Positions 16,049 to 24,065 of a stretch of 46,332 nt of DNA are shown here, in pieces (position 1 is the first letter of the stretch; every line of letters starts with the position of its first letter). Made by a program: the position numbers and the translations under genes. The notes beneath the pieces are model-generated. The model was not told the origin of the DNA. It saw only the letters and a list, made by a program, of their open reading frames with translations, and searched no databases. Origin of the DNA: Paraburkholderia podalyriae (GTDB taxonomy: Bacteria > Pseudomonadota > Gammaproteobacteria > Burkholderiales > Burkholderiaceae); NCBI RefSeq assembly GCF_014397785.1, contig NZ_VZQQ01000050.1:1-46332 (forward strand), written 5' to 3'.

Positions 16049-16085
16049 TGTGGTATGCCATAGTACGGCGTACCATGAGTGTTAA
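16049..16085 (-). promoter_or_regulatory. Promoter and GntR-type operators of the oxygenase operon (sites C1, C2)
   Basis: On the - strand TTAACA (16080-16085) is followed after 17 bp by TATGGC (16057-16062). This is the same arrangement and the same -10 as at 2139-2167. The -10 is part of TATGGCATACCACA (site C1, 16049-16062), which shares its first 12 bases with site B2. A second palindrome, CGGCGTACCA (plus-strand reading, 16066-16075), lies in the spacer. The shared design indicates common control of the two units by one or both GntR proteins. Confidence 0.75.
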
Positions 16086-16281
16086 CCCTATCGCACGGAT
16101 GGCGGCCCAGAAAATGGGCGGTTGTGGCCTGTACGATGGGAAAGCATCGCCCGCCGCTTAGGACGTGAATTGCACTCGTGTGAGGGGCAATGTGCGCTGA
16201 CGATCGCCGCGCGAGGGCTCCGGCGGTGTCGACGTCGGCGTGTCAGCCGAAATCGGCTAATCAATTTTTGAAGGCTGAAAA

Positions 16282-16575
16282 ATGACTGCTTACTGGATCG
16301 CCCATGTCACCGTGCTCGACCCGGTGAAATACAAGGACTACACCGACATCGCACCGCTGGCATTCAAGAAGTTCGGGGCGGTTTTCCTGGCGCGTGGAGG
16401 CGCGTCGAAAGTGCTCGAAGGGGAGTCGTTCGAGCGCCACGTGGTTATCCAGTTCAGCGACATGCAAACAGCGCTGGATTGCTACAATTCACCCGAATAT
16501 CAGTCGGCCAAGCAGGCGCGAGATGGACACTGCATCGCGCAAGTGTCGATTGTCGAGGGCTTAGACGGCGGATAG
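16282..16575 (+). CDS. DUF1330 family protein
   Basis: A 97-residue protein of the DUF1330 family, a small ferredoxin-like fold related to dimeric alpha/beta barrels. It begins MTAYWIAHVTVLDPVKYKDY, continues GGASKVLEGESFERHVVIQF, and carries the DCYNSPEYQSAKQAR segment that is the family's hallmark. Function is unknown for the family; no heme ligand is evident. It stands alone between the oxygenase operon and the ETF operon and is divergent from the former. It could belong to the same regulon, because the operators at 16049-16075 lie in the shared intergenic region about 200 bp upstream. Confidence 0.8.
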   Translation: MTAYWIAHVTVLDPVKYKDYTDIAPLAFKKFGAVFLARGGASKVLEGESFERHVVIQFSDMQTALDCYNSPEYQSAKQARDGHCIAQVSIVEGLDGG

Positions 16576-16769
16576 GCTTGCGGGGGTCCGTATTGCGCAA
16601 GCGAGATCATGAAGTTCTAGTGCCGTTCAAGAGGCTGCTTTGGTGTTTATGTCAGTCACTGCCTGCGGCCGTCGGCGCGAACCGCTTACTCTGGTTTCTC
16701 TGTAATACGTTGAAAAGGGCCCCGTGCCATGGTTGGTGGCAAATGCTTGTTGATTCGTCAGTATTTGCG

Positions 16770-16801
16770 AGAAAGCGGCTTCAAAGTTGAAGTCGCTTTC
16801 T
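16770..16801. terminator. Strong hairpin between convergent genes
   Basis: AGAAAGCGGCTTCAA (16770-16784) and TTGAAGTCGCTTTCT (16787-16801) pair over 15 bp with one mismatch around a 2-base centre. It lies between the DUF1330 gene and the convergent ETF-QO gene, which ends at 16814. It probably acts as a bidirectional terminator, though there is no long T-run on either side. Confidence 0.6.
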
Positions 16802-16813
16802 AATTTGACATGG

Positions 16814-18496
16814 TCACATGTTCGAGTAAGTGGGGCCGCCGCCACCTTCCGGTACGACCCACACGATGTTCTGTGTCGGGTCCTTGATGTCGCAGGTCTT
16901 GCAGTGCACGCAGTTCTGCGCGTTGATCTGCAAGCGGTCTTCGTTTTGCTCGTTCTTCACGAACTCGTAGACACCCGCCGGGCAGAAGCGTGACTCCGGC
17001 CCCGCGTAGGTCTGCCAGTTCACGTTCACCGGCACCGACGTATCTTTCAGCGTCAGGTGCACCGGCTGGTTTTCTTGGTGATTGGTGTTCGAGATGAACA
17101 CCGAGGACAACCGGTCGAACGTGAGCTTGCCATCCGGTTTCGGATACGTGATCGGCTTGCACTGCGACGCCGGCTTCAGCATCTCGTGATCCCAATGCTG
17201 ATGATGGAGCGTCCACGGCACGTTGCCGCCCAGCAGCTTCTGCTCGATGCCGACCATCAGCGTGCCCAGATACAGGCCCTTGCTCATCCACTGCTTGAAA
17301 TTGCGCGCGCGATGCAGTTCGGTGTGCAGCCACGACGTCTTGAAGCTCTCCGGATAGGCGGTGAGTTCATCGTTCTGGCGCCCCGCCTGCACCGCTTCGA
17401 ATGCGGCGTCGGCGGCCAGCATGCCGGTCTTGATCGCCGCATGCGAACCCTTGATCCGCGAGGCGTTCAGGAAGCCCGCATCGTCACCCACCAGCGCGCC
17501 GCCCGGGAACACCAGCTTGGGCAGCGACATCAGGCCGCCCGCGGTGATCGCCCGCGCGCCGTACGACACCCGTTTGCCCCCTTCCAGAATCGCGCGGATC
17601 GCCGGATGCGTCTTGTAGCGCTGGAACTCCTCGAACGGCGACAGGTACGGATTCGTATAACCCAGACCGACCACGAAACCCACCACCACCTGGTTGTTGT
17701 CCATGTGATAGAGGAACGAGCCGCCGTAGGTGTCGTTTTCGAGCGGCCAGCCGGCCTTATGGATCACCAGACCCGGCTTGTGCTTCGCGGGATCGATTTC
17801 CCACAGTTCCTTGATGCCGAGGCCATAGACCTGCGGATCGGCGCCGTCGCGCAGCCTGAACCGGTCGTTAAGCTGACGGCCGAGGTGGCCGCGCGCGCCT
17901 TCGCAGAACAGCGTGTACTTCGCGTGCAGTTCCATGCCGAGCTGGAAGTTCCCGGTCGGCTGGCCGTCCTTGCCGATGCCGAGGTTGCCGGTCGCGACCC
18001 CCTTGACCGAGCCGTCGTCGTTGTACAGCACTTCAGCGGCGGGAAAGCCGGGAAAGATTTCGACGCCGAGCGCCTCGGCCTGCTGACCCAACCAGCGCGT
18101 CACGTTCGCGAGGCTGATCACGTAGTTGCCGTGGTTCTTGAAATTGTCCGGCAGCGCCCAGTTCGGCACGCTCTTCGCGCCCGTTTCCGACAGAAACAGG
18201 AAGCGGTCCCCGGTCACGTCGACCGTCAGCGGTGCGCCTTTTTCCTTCCAGTCAGGAATCAGTTCATTCAACGCACGCGGGTCCATCACCGCGCCCGACA
18301 GGATATGCGCCCCGATCTCCGAGCCTTTTTCCAGTACGCACACGCCAAGCTCGACGCCCTTGTCAGCCGCCAGCTGCTTCAGCCGGATCGCCGCGGACAG
18401 CCCAGCCGGGCCGCCGCCGACGATCACCACGTCGTATTCCATCGACTCGCGCGGGCCGTACTGCTCTCTCAGGTTCTGCATGCTTGCGTTCTTCAT
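16814..18496 (-). CDS. Electron transfer flavoprotein-ubiquinone oxidoreductase (ETF-QO)
   Basis: A 560-residue membrane-associated ETF dehydrogenase passing electrons from reduced ETF to ubiquinone. FAD binding is shown by VVIVGGGPAGLSAAIRLKQL (GGGPAG at residues 27-32) and SGAVMDPRALNELIPDW. The C-terminal 4Fe-4S cluster motifs are FCPAGVYEFV and NCVHCKTCDIKDPTQNI, and the protein ends GGGGPTYSNM as in known ETF-QOs. Longer starts are possible, but 18496 gives the normal family length and its ATG overlaps the hutD TGA (ATGA). As the last gene of the operon it makes the upstream FAD enzyme and ETF a self-contained respiratory branch. Confidence 0.96.
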   Translation of the reverse strand: MKNASMQNLREQYGPRESMEYDVVIVGGGPAGLSAAIRLKQLAADKGVELGVCVLEKGSEIGAHILSGAVMDPRALNELIPDWKEKGAPLTVDVTGDRFLFLSETGAKSVPNWALPDNFKNHGNYVISLANVTRWLGQQAEALGVEIFPGFPAAEVLYNDDGSVKGVATGNLGIGKDGQPTGNFQLGMELHAKYTLFCEGARGHLGRQLNDRFRLRDGADPQVYGLGIKELWEIDPAKHKPGLVIHKAGWPLENDTYGGSFLYHMDNNQVVVGFVVGLGYTNPYLSPFEEFQRYKTHPAIRAILEGGKRVSYGARAITAGGLMSLPKLVFPGGALVGDDAGFLNASRIKGSHAAIKTGMLAADAAFEAVQAGRQNDELTAYPESFKTSWLHTELHRARNFKQWMSKGLYLGTLMVGIEQKLLGGNVPWTLHHQHWDHEMLKPASQCKPITYPKPDGKLTFDRLSSVFISNTNHQENQPVHLTLKDTSVPVNVNWQTYAGPESRFCPAGVYEFVKNEQNEDRLQINAQNCVHCKTCDIKDPTQNIVWVVPEGGGGPTYSNM

Positions 18497-19167
18497 TGCG
18501 CGAGTGGCTGGACGATCGGTTCGATCGCAATCGACACCAGCTTCGCGCCGGGGCCGACATGATGCAGATCCAGCTCCTCGTCGCTGCCTTCTATCCAGAT
18601 GCCGCGCATCGGCGAGAGCGTGACATTCTTCAGCAACGTACTCGACAGGCTCCACTGTCCGGAGAGACTGATCAACAGTTGCACGCTTGCTGGCGTGATC
18701 CGAAGCGCGTTCGTCGCTACACTGACTTTCGCGCGGCACGCTTCGCGCCGGGCCATCACGTTGAGTACCTGAACGGGCTTCGCAGGCAAGCTGACCCACA
18801 CGTGCAGGTCGCCGGAGAACTGCACAGGCTGGCCGGTTCGCGCGAGCAGTTGGCCATCCTGCGAATGCAGATCGACTGTGCCGTCGTCGATCAGCAGCAG
18901 CGTGCGTTCGAAGCCTGGGAATTGCGAAAACCGCGCGGCGCCCTTGAGGTCCGCCAGACTCACGCGCCAGTCGGCTACGCCCGCCGGATTCGCACCACGA
19001 GCGAGGGTGCGGGTCGTACCGCCGCCGTTGACCCATGGTTCGGGCGAGACCGACGTGCAGTCGAGAAAGCGGACCGACGGCAGCTTCTCGTCGGCACAAT
19101 GCGTTTTCAGATGACCCAGCGCTTCGCCGCTATCGCGCGAGATGGGGTTCGGAAGGTCGAGTTCCAT
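18493..19167 (-). CDS. hutD: HutD-family cupin protein
   Basis: A 224-residue HutD/Ves-type protein (bicupin fold). It carries the family signature SPEPWVNGGGTTRTLA and then DWRVSLADLKGAARFSQFPG, followed by ERTLLLIDDG. HutD proteins accompany histidine-utilisation operons in Proteobacteria and have been proposed to limit pathway flux, but no enzyme activity is established. Here no hutH, hutU or hutI is visible. The gene is embedded between etfA (overlap at TGATG) and ETF-QO (ATGA overlap). A GTG at 19170 is an alternative start. The placement suggests it binds or buffers a metabolite of this flavoprotein pathway. Confidence 0.88.
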   Translation of the reverse strand: MELDLPNPISRDSGEALGHLKTHCADEKLPSVRFLDCTSVSPEPWVNGGGTTRTLARGANPAGVADWRVSLADLKGAARFSQFPGFERTLLLIDDGTVDLHSQDGQLLARTGQPVQFSGDLHVWVSLPAKPVQVLNVMARREACRAKVSVATNALRITPASVQLLISLSGQWSLSSTLLKNVTLSPMRGIWIEGSDEELDLHHVGPGAKLVSIAIEPIVQPLAQ

Positions 19168-20099
19168 CACGCTGCCCTTGCGCCCGCGTGGGCTTCGAGC
19201 TCACTTAACACATCGAACAGATCGCCGACGATGCCGTAATCTGCCACCGAAAAAATCGGCGCGTCCGGATCCTTGTTGACGGCGACGATCACCTTCGAAT
19301 CCTTCATGCCGGCCAGATGCTGGATCGCGCCGGAGATGCCGAATGCGAAATACACGTCGGGTGCGACGGTTTTGCCGGTCTGTCCCACTTGCGTGGCGTT
19401 CGGCGCATAACCCGCATCCACGGCGGCTCGCGATGCGCCGAGTGCGGCACCTATGCGATCGGCGAACTCGCCGAGACGGACCATGTTGTCTTTCGATGCC
19501 AGTCCGCGGCCGCCCGAGATGACGACACGTGCCGTGCTCAGATCGCGTCCGGATTGTCCGGATGCCTGACGCTCCAGTAGTTTCGTTTTCTTGAACGCGG
19601 CGACCGGTTCCGTTTCGACAATCGCGGCGGCACCGCCCGATGCCTGCGCCGCAACGAAAGATGAGGTGCGTACCGTGGCAAACGTCACGCGCACTGTGAC
19701 CGATACTTTGGCGATGACGCTGCCCGCATAAAGACCTCGCGTGAAGCGGCCTTGCGCGTCGATGCCTGTCACGTCCGCGAGAAACGCGCCATCGGTTAGC
19801 GCGGCGGCACGCGGCAACGCACTGCGGCCGAGATTGCGGTGACTCGCGACGATCAGCGTGTAATCGTGAGAGACGGCCTGAAGCTGCATGCCGAGCGTTT
19901 CGGGTACCTGAACATGAGCCACATCGCCCGTGATGGCGAGCACGCGCTCCACGCCGGTGATGCTGGCCGCAGCGTGGGCGCCTGCTGCCGGTATCAGGAC
20001 GTCGACCGGCAAACCACGTTGCAACGCCGCAGTGACGGCGCGCCGCGTCGATTCCGCGAGTTCGCCATGCTCCCATTCCGCTACCACGAGGCTTCTCAT
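19167..20099 (-). CDS. etfA: Electron transfer flavoprotein subunit alpha
   Basis: A 310-residue ETF alpha subunit. The N-terminal domain starts MRSLVVAEWEHGEL and the C-terminal FAD-binding domain carries RVVISGGRGLASKDNM, YAPNATQVGQTGKTVAPD and YFAFGISGAIQHLAGMKDS, then VAVNKDPDAPIFSVADYGIV. These are the canonical FAD contacts. The start at 20099 overlaps the etfB stop by 4 nt (ATGA). It works as a heterodimer with EtfB, accepting electrons from the FAD oxidoreductase at 20892-22079 and handing them to ETF-QO. This copy appears dedicated to the local pathway, separate from a housekeeping ETF. Confidence 0.95.
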   Translation of the reverse strand: MRSLVVAEWEHGELAESTRRAVTAALQRGLPVDVLIPAAGAHAAASITGVERVLAITGDVAHVQVPETLGMQLQAVSHDYTLIVASHRNLGRSALPRAAALTDGAFLADVTGIDAQGRFTRGLYAGSVIAKVSVTVRVTFATVRTSSFVAAQASGGAAAIVETEPVAAFKKTKLLERQASGQSGRDLSTARVVISGGRGLASKDNMVRLGEFADRIGAALGASRAAVDAGYAPNATQVGQTGKTVAPDVYFAFGISGAIQHLAGMKDSKVIVAVNKDPDAPIFSVADYGIVGDLFDVLSELEAHAGARAA

Positions 20100-20875
20100 A
20101 CCGGTGCTCCCAGGTTGTCCAACGGACGTTGTGCGGTGAGCGCATCCAGCAGCGCGGCGGTATTCGCGACCTTGATGCCGCCCTCGCGCACAGGCGGGTC
20201 TCGCAGTTCGACGATCGTCGTGCTCGGCGTCAGATCGACGCCGAGCGATGCGCCGTCGATCGTCACAAGCGGTTTTTGCTTCGCCTTGACGATGCTCGGC
20301 AGCGTGACGCGACGCGGCTCGGCCAGACGCAAGTCCGCGCTGATAACACTCGGACAGTCCAGTTCCCACACGGATGTGCCGCCGTCATCGCCACACGTCA
20401 CCTGCCAGTGAGCGTCGCGTGCGGACAACGCGCTTGCGTTCAGCGCCTGGGACCAGCCAAGTAACGCCGCGAGCATGGCGGCGACGCCGCCAATGTCGTT
20501 GTCGATTGCCTGCTTGCCGCATAGGACGAGGCCGAAGTCGCTCGTTGCCATGTACGCGCGCAGCAAGCGCGCGACGGCCAGCGAGTCCGCGCTGGCGCTG
20601 GCGGCGCCGGTGTCGATCAGCACGGCGTCGTCGGCGCCCATCGCGAGGGCGGTGCGCAACACGTCCTGGCTGGTGGACTGACCGCACGTCACCACCGTTA
20701 CCTGGGAGGCCACGCCTGCCTCCCTGAGTTGCAGCGCCTTTTCGACCGCGCATTCGTCGAAGGGGTTGAGCGACATCTTCAAACCGGTTGTGTCGATCGC
20801 GCCGCTCGTGCTGACCCGCACGCGCACGTTGGCATCGACGACCCGTTTGACGGGAACGATAATTCGAATGGTCAT
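20096..20875 (-). CDS. etfB: Electron transfer flavoprotein subunit beta
   Basis: A 259-residue ETF beta subunit. It starts MTIRIIVPVKRVVDANVRVR, then LKMSLNPFDECAVEKALQLR, and carries VVTCGQSTSQDVLRTALAMG and LCGKQAIDNDIGGVAAMLA, standard AMP/ETF-beta motifs. The second half has PSVISADLRLAEPRRVTLPS and IVKAKQKPL, where PxI.....PR.PSI.....KP is the family pattern. The start at 20875 was chosen over an upstream frame because it gives the exact family N-terminus. It lies 16 bp after the FAD oxidoreductase gene. Confidence 0.95.
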   Translation of the reverse strand: MTIRIIVPVKRVVDANVRVRVSTSGAIDTTGLKMSLNPFDECAVEKALQLREAGVASQVTVVTCGQSTSQDVLRTALAMGADDAVLIDTGAASASADSLAVARLLRAYMATSDFGLVLCGKQAIDNDIGGVAAMLAALLGWSQALNASALSARDAHWQVTCGDDGGTSVWELDCPSVISADLRLAEPRRVTLPSIVKAKQKPLVTIDGASLGVDLTPSTTIVELRDPPVREGGIKVANTAALLDALTAQRPLDNLGAPV

Positions 20876-20891
20876 GTGGATAGGCTCCGGA

Positions 20892-22079
20892 TCAGGACAC
20901 GGCGCCCGCGCCGTATTTGCCGACGAGCAGCGCACCGCTCGCAAACCGGCTCAACGCATAGGGGGCCAGCGAAACGTCAGTGGGCTGCCCAAGTGCATGC
21001 TGCGCGAGAATCTTACCGACCCCCGGCGATAGCTTGAAACCGTGTCCCGAGAAACCGAACCCCACCACCAGTCCTTCGATATCGCCAACTGAGCCGAGCA
21101 CCGGATTCCAGTCGGGCGTGACGTCGTACACACCCGTCCATGACGACGCCAGACCTGCGGTCTCATAAGCGGGAAAGCGTTCGGCGACTTGCGCTCCGAC
21201 TTCGCCGACGTAATCGAGCGAGATATCGCCTTGCTCGGTCTCCAGCGCATTCAACGTTTCGCCGACCACGCCTTCGGACACGAGCATCTGGCTGCCGCCA
21301 TAGCTGCGGTAGTAAAGCATCCCGGCTGAGCCAAGATCCTTGAACGCGGGCATCTTGAACGAATAGGCGGCTGTGTCGCACTCCAGCGCGAGCACGGTAT
21401 GACGTTCAGGCTTCACAGGCAAATCCACGTCCAGCCAGCCGGCCATCTCCGGTGTCCAGATGTTCTGCGTGCTGATCAGCGTGCCGCAACTGAACGAGCC
21501 CGCCGTCGTCTCCACGCCGACTACCTTGCGTCCCTCGCGCAAAACGCCGGTGACGCTCACGCCCTCCATGATCTTGACGCCTTGCCGGCGCGCCGCGCGA
21601 GCGAAGCTGGTCGCAACCAGATACGCGTCGGCGAAGCCCGCTTCGGGCTCGTAGCCGATCAACGCGGCGTCGTCGAATTGCGCGATCGGCAGGCGTTCGC
21701 GCGCCTCGGCCCGGTCGAGCAGTTGGACCTCGATACCCATGTCCTGCTGTGCGGTCAACGACGCGCGCAGCGGATCGATCTTGCCGCCGTCCGGTGCGCA
21801 AATCATGTAGCCGCATTTGACGAGACCGCACGACGCTTCGTCGTCGCCAACATATTCGGCGAAATTGTTGAAAGCCCACCACGACGAGCGGGCCAGTTCG
21901 ACGTTCTGTTTCACCGAATAATGGGTGCGCAACAGACCGGACGACTGCGACGTCGTGCCCGCGCCAATGGTGCTGCGTTCAAGCACAAGCACGCTTTTCG
22001 CGCCGAGCGCGGCCAGATGATGGGCTACCGAGGCTCCGATTACACCGGCTCCGATCACAACAAAATCGTAATGGCTCAT
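20892..22079 (-). CDS. FAD-dependent amine oxidoreductase (DAO / sarcosine-dehydrogenase type)
   Basis: A 395-residue flavoprotein of the D-amino-acid oxidase superfamily. The Rossmann motif is VVIGAGVIGASVAHHLAALG (GAGVIG), followed by SVLVLERSTIGAGTTSQSSG and the late FAD motif GLVVGFGFSGHGFKLSPGVG. Such enzymes oxidise secondary or tertiary amines and N-methyl amino acids. Leading an operon with its own ETF and ETF-QO, it is probably a dehydrogenase giving electrons to ETF, not an oxygen-reducing oxidase. Given the methylamine module downstream, N-methylglutamate is an attractive candidate substrate; sarcosine, dimethylglycine or an N-methyl heterocycle are alternatives. Confidence 0.88.
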   Translation of the reverse strand: MSHYDFVVIGAGVIGASVAHHLAALGAKSVLVLERSTIGAGTTSQSSGLLRTHYSVKQNVELARSSWWAFNNFAEYVGDDEASCGLVKCGYMICAPDGGKIDPLRASLTAQQDMGIEVQLLDRAEARERLPIAQFDDAALIGYEPEAGFADAYLVATSFARAARRQGVKIMEGVSVTGVLREGRKVVGVETTAGSFSCGTLISTQNIWTPEMAGWLDVDLPVKPERHTVLALECDTAAYSFKMPAFKDLGSAGMLYYRSYGGSQMLVSEGVVGETLNALETEQGDISLDYVGEVGAQVAERFPAYETAGLASSWTGVYDVTPDWNPVLGSVGDIEGLVVGFGFSGHGFKLSPGVGKILAQHALGQPTDVSLAPYALSRFASGALLVGKYGAGAVS

Positions 22080-22280
22080 GTGAACCTCTGCGTTGAAGAT
22101 GGAGCCGATTCTAGGCAGCCGAATCCCACGGGACTTTTGTATTAGGCAAACTTATGGTGCAGACCGTGGATTGCTCATGGTCGGCAAGTGCCGGCAGAAA
22201 AATGCATCATGCAGGCTCTTCCGTGACAAAAGAGGGCAAGAAGGCGAAAGGCGCCAGACGCGATAACCACCGGAGTTTTC
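22080..22280. promoter_or_regulatory. Divergent promoter region between FAD oxidoreductase and LysR genes
   Basis: This 201-bp divergent region should hold both promoters and the LysR binding site, the usual layout for LysR-controlled operons. T-N11-A-type LysR motifs can be found but none stands out clearly. No gene is supported inside it. Confidence 0.5.
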
Positions 22281-23246
22281 ATGCGACGAACCCAACCTCC
22301 CATCGACCTGCGCGCATTGCAGGCTTTCATCGCAGTCTGCGAGGCGGGGTCCATGACGGGCGCGGCGAAGCAGTTGGGCGTAAGCCAGAGCGCGATCAGC
22401 CAGGCCATTGGCGCGCTGGAGCGCGATCAAGGCGTCGATCTGTTCGATCGCGAAAGCCGGCCGCCACGCCCCAATATCGCTGGACGCGCACTGCTGGAAC
22501 TGGCCGGTCCGTTGATCGAACATGCGCAGATGGTGAGCGCGCGCGTCGGCGATGCGTCGCATGCAGGCAAGCTGCCGGTGCGGCTCGGGTGCGTGGATTC
22601 GTTCGCGGCCACCGTGGGGCCCGAACTGATCCGGGCGGTATCGGGCTCGGCGCGGCAGATTTCGCTCTGGTCTGGTCTGACGCCGGGCCTCAGCAAGCAG
22701 TTGCACGACCGTGAACTGGACGTGGCGATCTGCACGCAGACGTTATTGAGCGACGCACGGATTGTCGAAGTCCCGCTGTTTTCGGAAGCCTTCGTGGCCG
22801 TCGTGGCGCGACGTTATCTCGATCAGCGCAAGAACGTCGACTGGCGCACGCTCGCCCTGGAATTGCCGCTGATCCGCTATACGGCGCGCTCCGTGATCGG
22901 CCAGCAGGTTGAGCGGTTCGCGCGGCATCTTGGCATAGAGAGCGCGCGACGCTATGAATTCGACGCGACCGATCCGCTATTGAGTCTCGTGGCCGCAGGG
23001 CTCGGATTTGCCATTTCGACGCCGCTCTGTTTGTGGCAGGCGCGTCATTACCTCGACGACATTGCCGTATTGCCGCTGCCCGATAGCCGTCTTGGGCGTC
23101 GTGATTTTTTTCTGTTGCATCGTCAGGGTGAATGGGACGATTTCGCGTCGGAGATCATCACACTCACACGTGGCGTGCTCGATCACAGCATCTGGCCGGC
23201 GCTGGCCCGCGTATTGCCGCATTTGCCCGATGGCGCGCTGCGCTGA
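22281..23246 (+). CDS. LysR-family transcriptional regulator
   Basis: A 321-residue LysR regulator. The N-terminal winged HTH occupies about residues 8-67 (LRALQAFIAVCEAGSMTGAA, KQLGVSQSAISQAIGALERD). A periplasmic-binding-protein-like effector domain follows (LPVRLGCVDSFAATVGPELI; LFSEAFVAVVARRYL). It is divergent from the FAD oxidoreductase-ETF operon and 24 bp ahead of the deformylase gene, so it probably activates the - strand operon and may be co-transcribed with the deformylase gene. The effector is not predictable from sequence. Confidence 0.93.
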   Translation: MRRTQPPIDLRALQAFIAVCEAGSMTGAAKQLGVSQSAISQAIGALERDQGVDLFDRESRPPRPNIAGRALLELAGPLIEHAQMVSARVGDASHAGKLPVRLGCVDSFAATVGPELIRAVSGSARQISLWSGLTPGLSKQLHDRELDVAICTQTLLSDARIVEVPLFSEAFVAVVARRYLDQRKNVDWRTLALELPLIRYTARSVIGQQVERFARHLGIESARRYEFDATDPLLSLVAAGLGFAISTPLCLWQARHYLDDIAVLPLPDSRLGRRDFFLLHRQGEWDDFASEIITLTRGVLDHSIWPALARVLPHLPDGALR

Positions 23247-23270
23247 GAAAAAAATTTAAAGGAGTCAACG

Positions 23271-24065
23271 ATGAGTGAGCTTTACAAGCTGCATATCGGC
23301 GATGGGCCGTTGCTGATTTCGATTCCGCATCTCGGCACGGAGATTCCGTCGTCGCTGAAGCATGGGTATTCGGAGGTGGCACTGAGTGTAGCGGACACCG
23401 ACTGGCATCTCGACCGTCTCTACAACTTTGCGAAAGCGCTGGGCGCGACTTTGCTGGGCGCGCGCGTTTCCCGCTACGTGATCGATCTGAACCGGCCGCC
23501 GAACGACGAGAGTCTGTACCCCGGCCAAACGACGACGGGCCTTTGTCCAACGGAAACGTTTCGGGGCGAAGCGGTTTACCGGCCCGGTCAGGAACCCGAT
23601 CAGGCGGAGAAGCAACGCCGCGTGGCTGCCTATTGGCAGCCATACCACACGGCATTGCAAGCGGAGTTGGCGAGGCTGCGCGAGCGGCATCCGAATGTAC
23701 TGCTATGGGAAGCACATTCGATCGCGAGCGTACTGCCGCGCCTTTTCGACGCGAAGTTGCCGGATCTCAATCTTGGGACGCAAGACGGCCGCACCGCAAA
23801 CGTGCTCGTGCAAAACGCAGCCGAACGAGCCGCTGCGGACAGCGCCTATACGTGGGTCGCGAACGGCCGCTTCAAGGGTGGTTATATCACGCGTCACTAT
23901 GGCGAACCCGAGCGCGGTATTCACGCGGTTCAGCTTGAAATGTGTCAGTGCATCTACATGAATGAAGACGCGCCGTTCTCCTATCACGACGCACGCGCCG
24001 CTGCGCTTCAACCGACGCTGCAACGCATGGTGGGCGGCGCGCTGAATGCGCTCGAGCACTTGTGA
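23271..24065 (+). CDS. hutG: N-formylglutamate deformylase family protein (HutG-like)
   Basis: A 264-residue N-formylglutamate amidohydrolase. It has the family start LHIGDGPLLISIPHLGTEIP, then DTDWHLDRLYNFAKALG, ARVSRYVIDLNRPPNDE, LLWEAHSIASVLPRLFDAKL and PDLNLGTQDG. The ribosome site AAAGGAG lies before the ATG. In histidine degradation it turns N-formylglutamate into glutamate and formate. No other histidine-degradation enzyme is present here, so the enzyme may remove formyl groups from a related product such as N-formyl-N-methylglutamate. That alternative is inference from context. Confidence 0.9.
   Translation: MSELYKLHIGDGPLLISIPHLGTEIPSSLKHGYSEVALSVADTDWHLDRLYNFAKALGATLLGARVSRYVIDLNRPPNDESLYPGQTTTGLCPTETFRGEAVYRPGQEPDQAEKQRRVAAYWQPYHTALQAELARLRERHPNVLLWEAHSIASVLPRLFDAKLPDLNLGTQDGRTANVLVQNAAERAAADSAYTWVANGRFKGGYITRHYGEPERGIHAVQLEMCQCIYMNEDAPFSYHDARAAALQPTLQRMVGGALNALEHL

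Noticed and set aside
16576..16602. GCTTGCG...CGCAAGC hairpin after the DUF1330 gene as its terminator
   Set aside because: The 7-bp stem with a 13-base loop and no T-run is too weak; the 15-bp hairpin at 16770-16801 is the better terminator candidate.
17057..18562. 501-codon + strand frame inside the ETF-QO gene
   Set aside because: ETF-QO on the - strand is complete with FAD and 4Fe-4S motifs. The + frame is a high-GC shadow.
16814..19099. Longer 761-residue version of ETF-QO
   Set aside because: The extra ~200 residues are out-of-frame hutD sequence. The start at 18496 gives the normal family length and N-terminus.
18493..24065. Classical histidine utilisation (hut) operon
   Set aside because: Only HutD- and HutG-like genes are found. 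hutH, hutU, hutI and hutF are absent and the operon is built around ETF genes.
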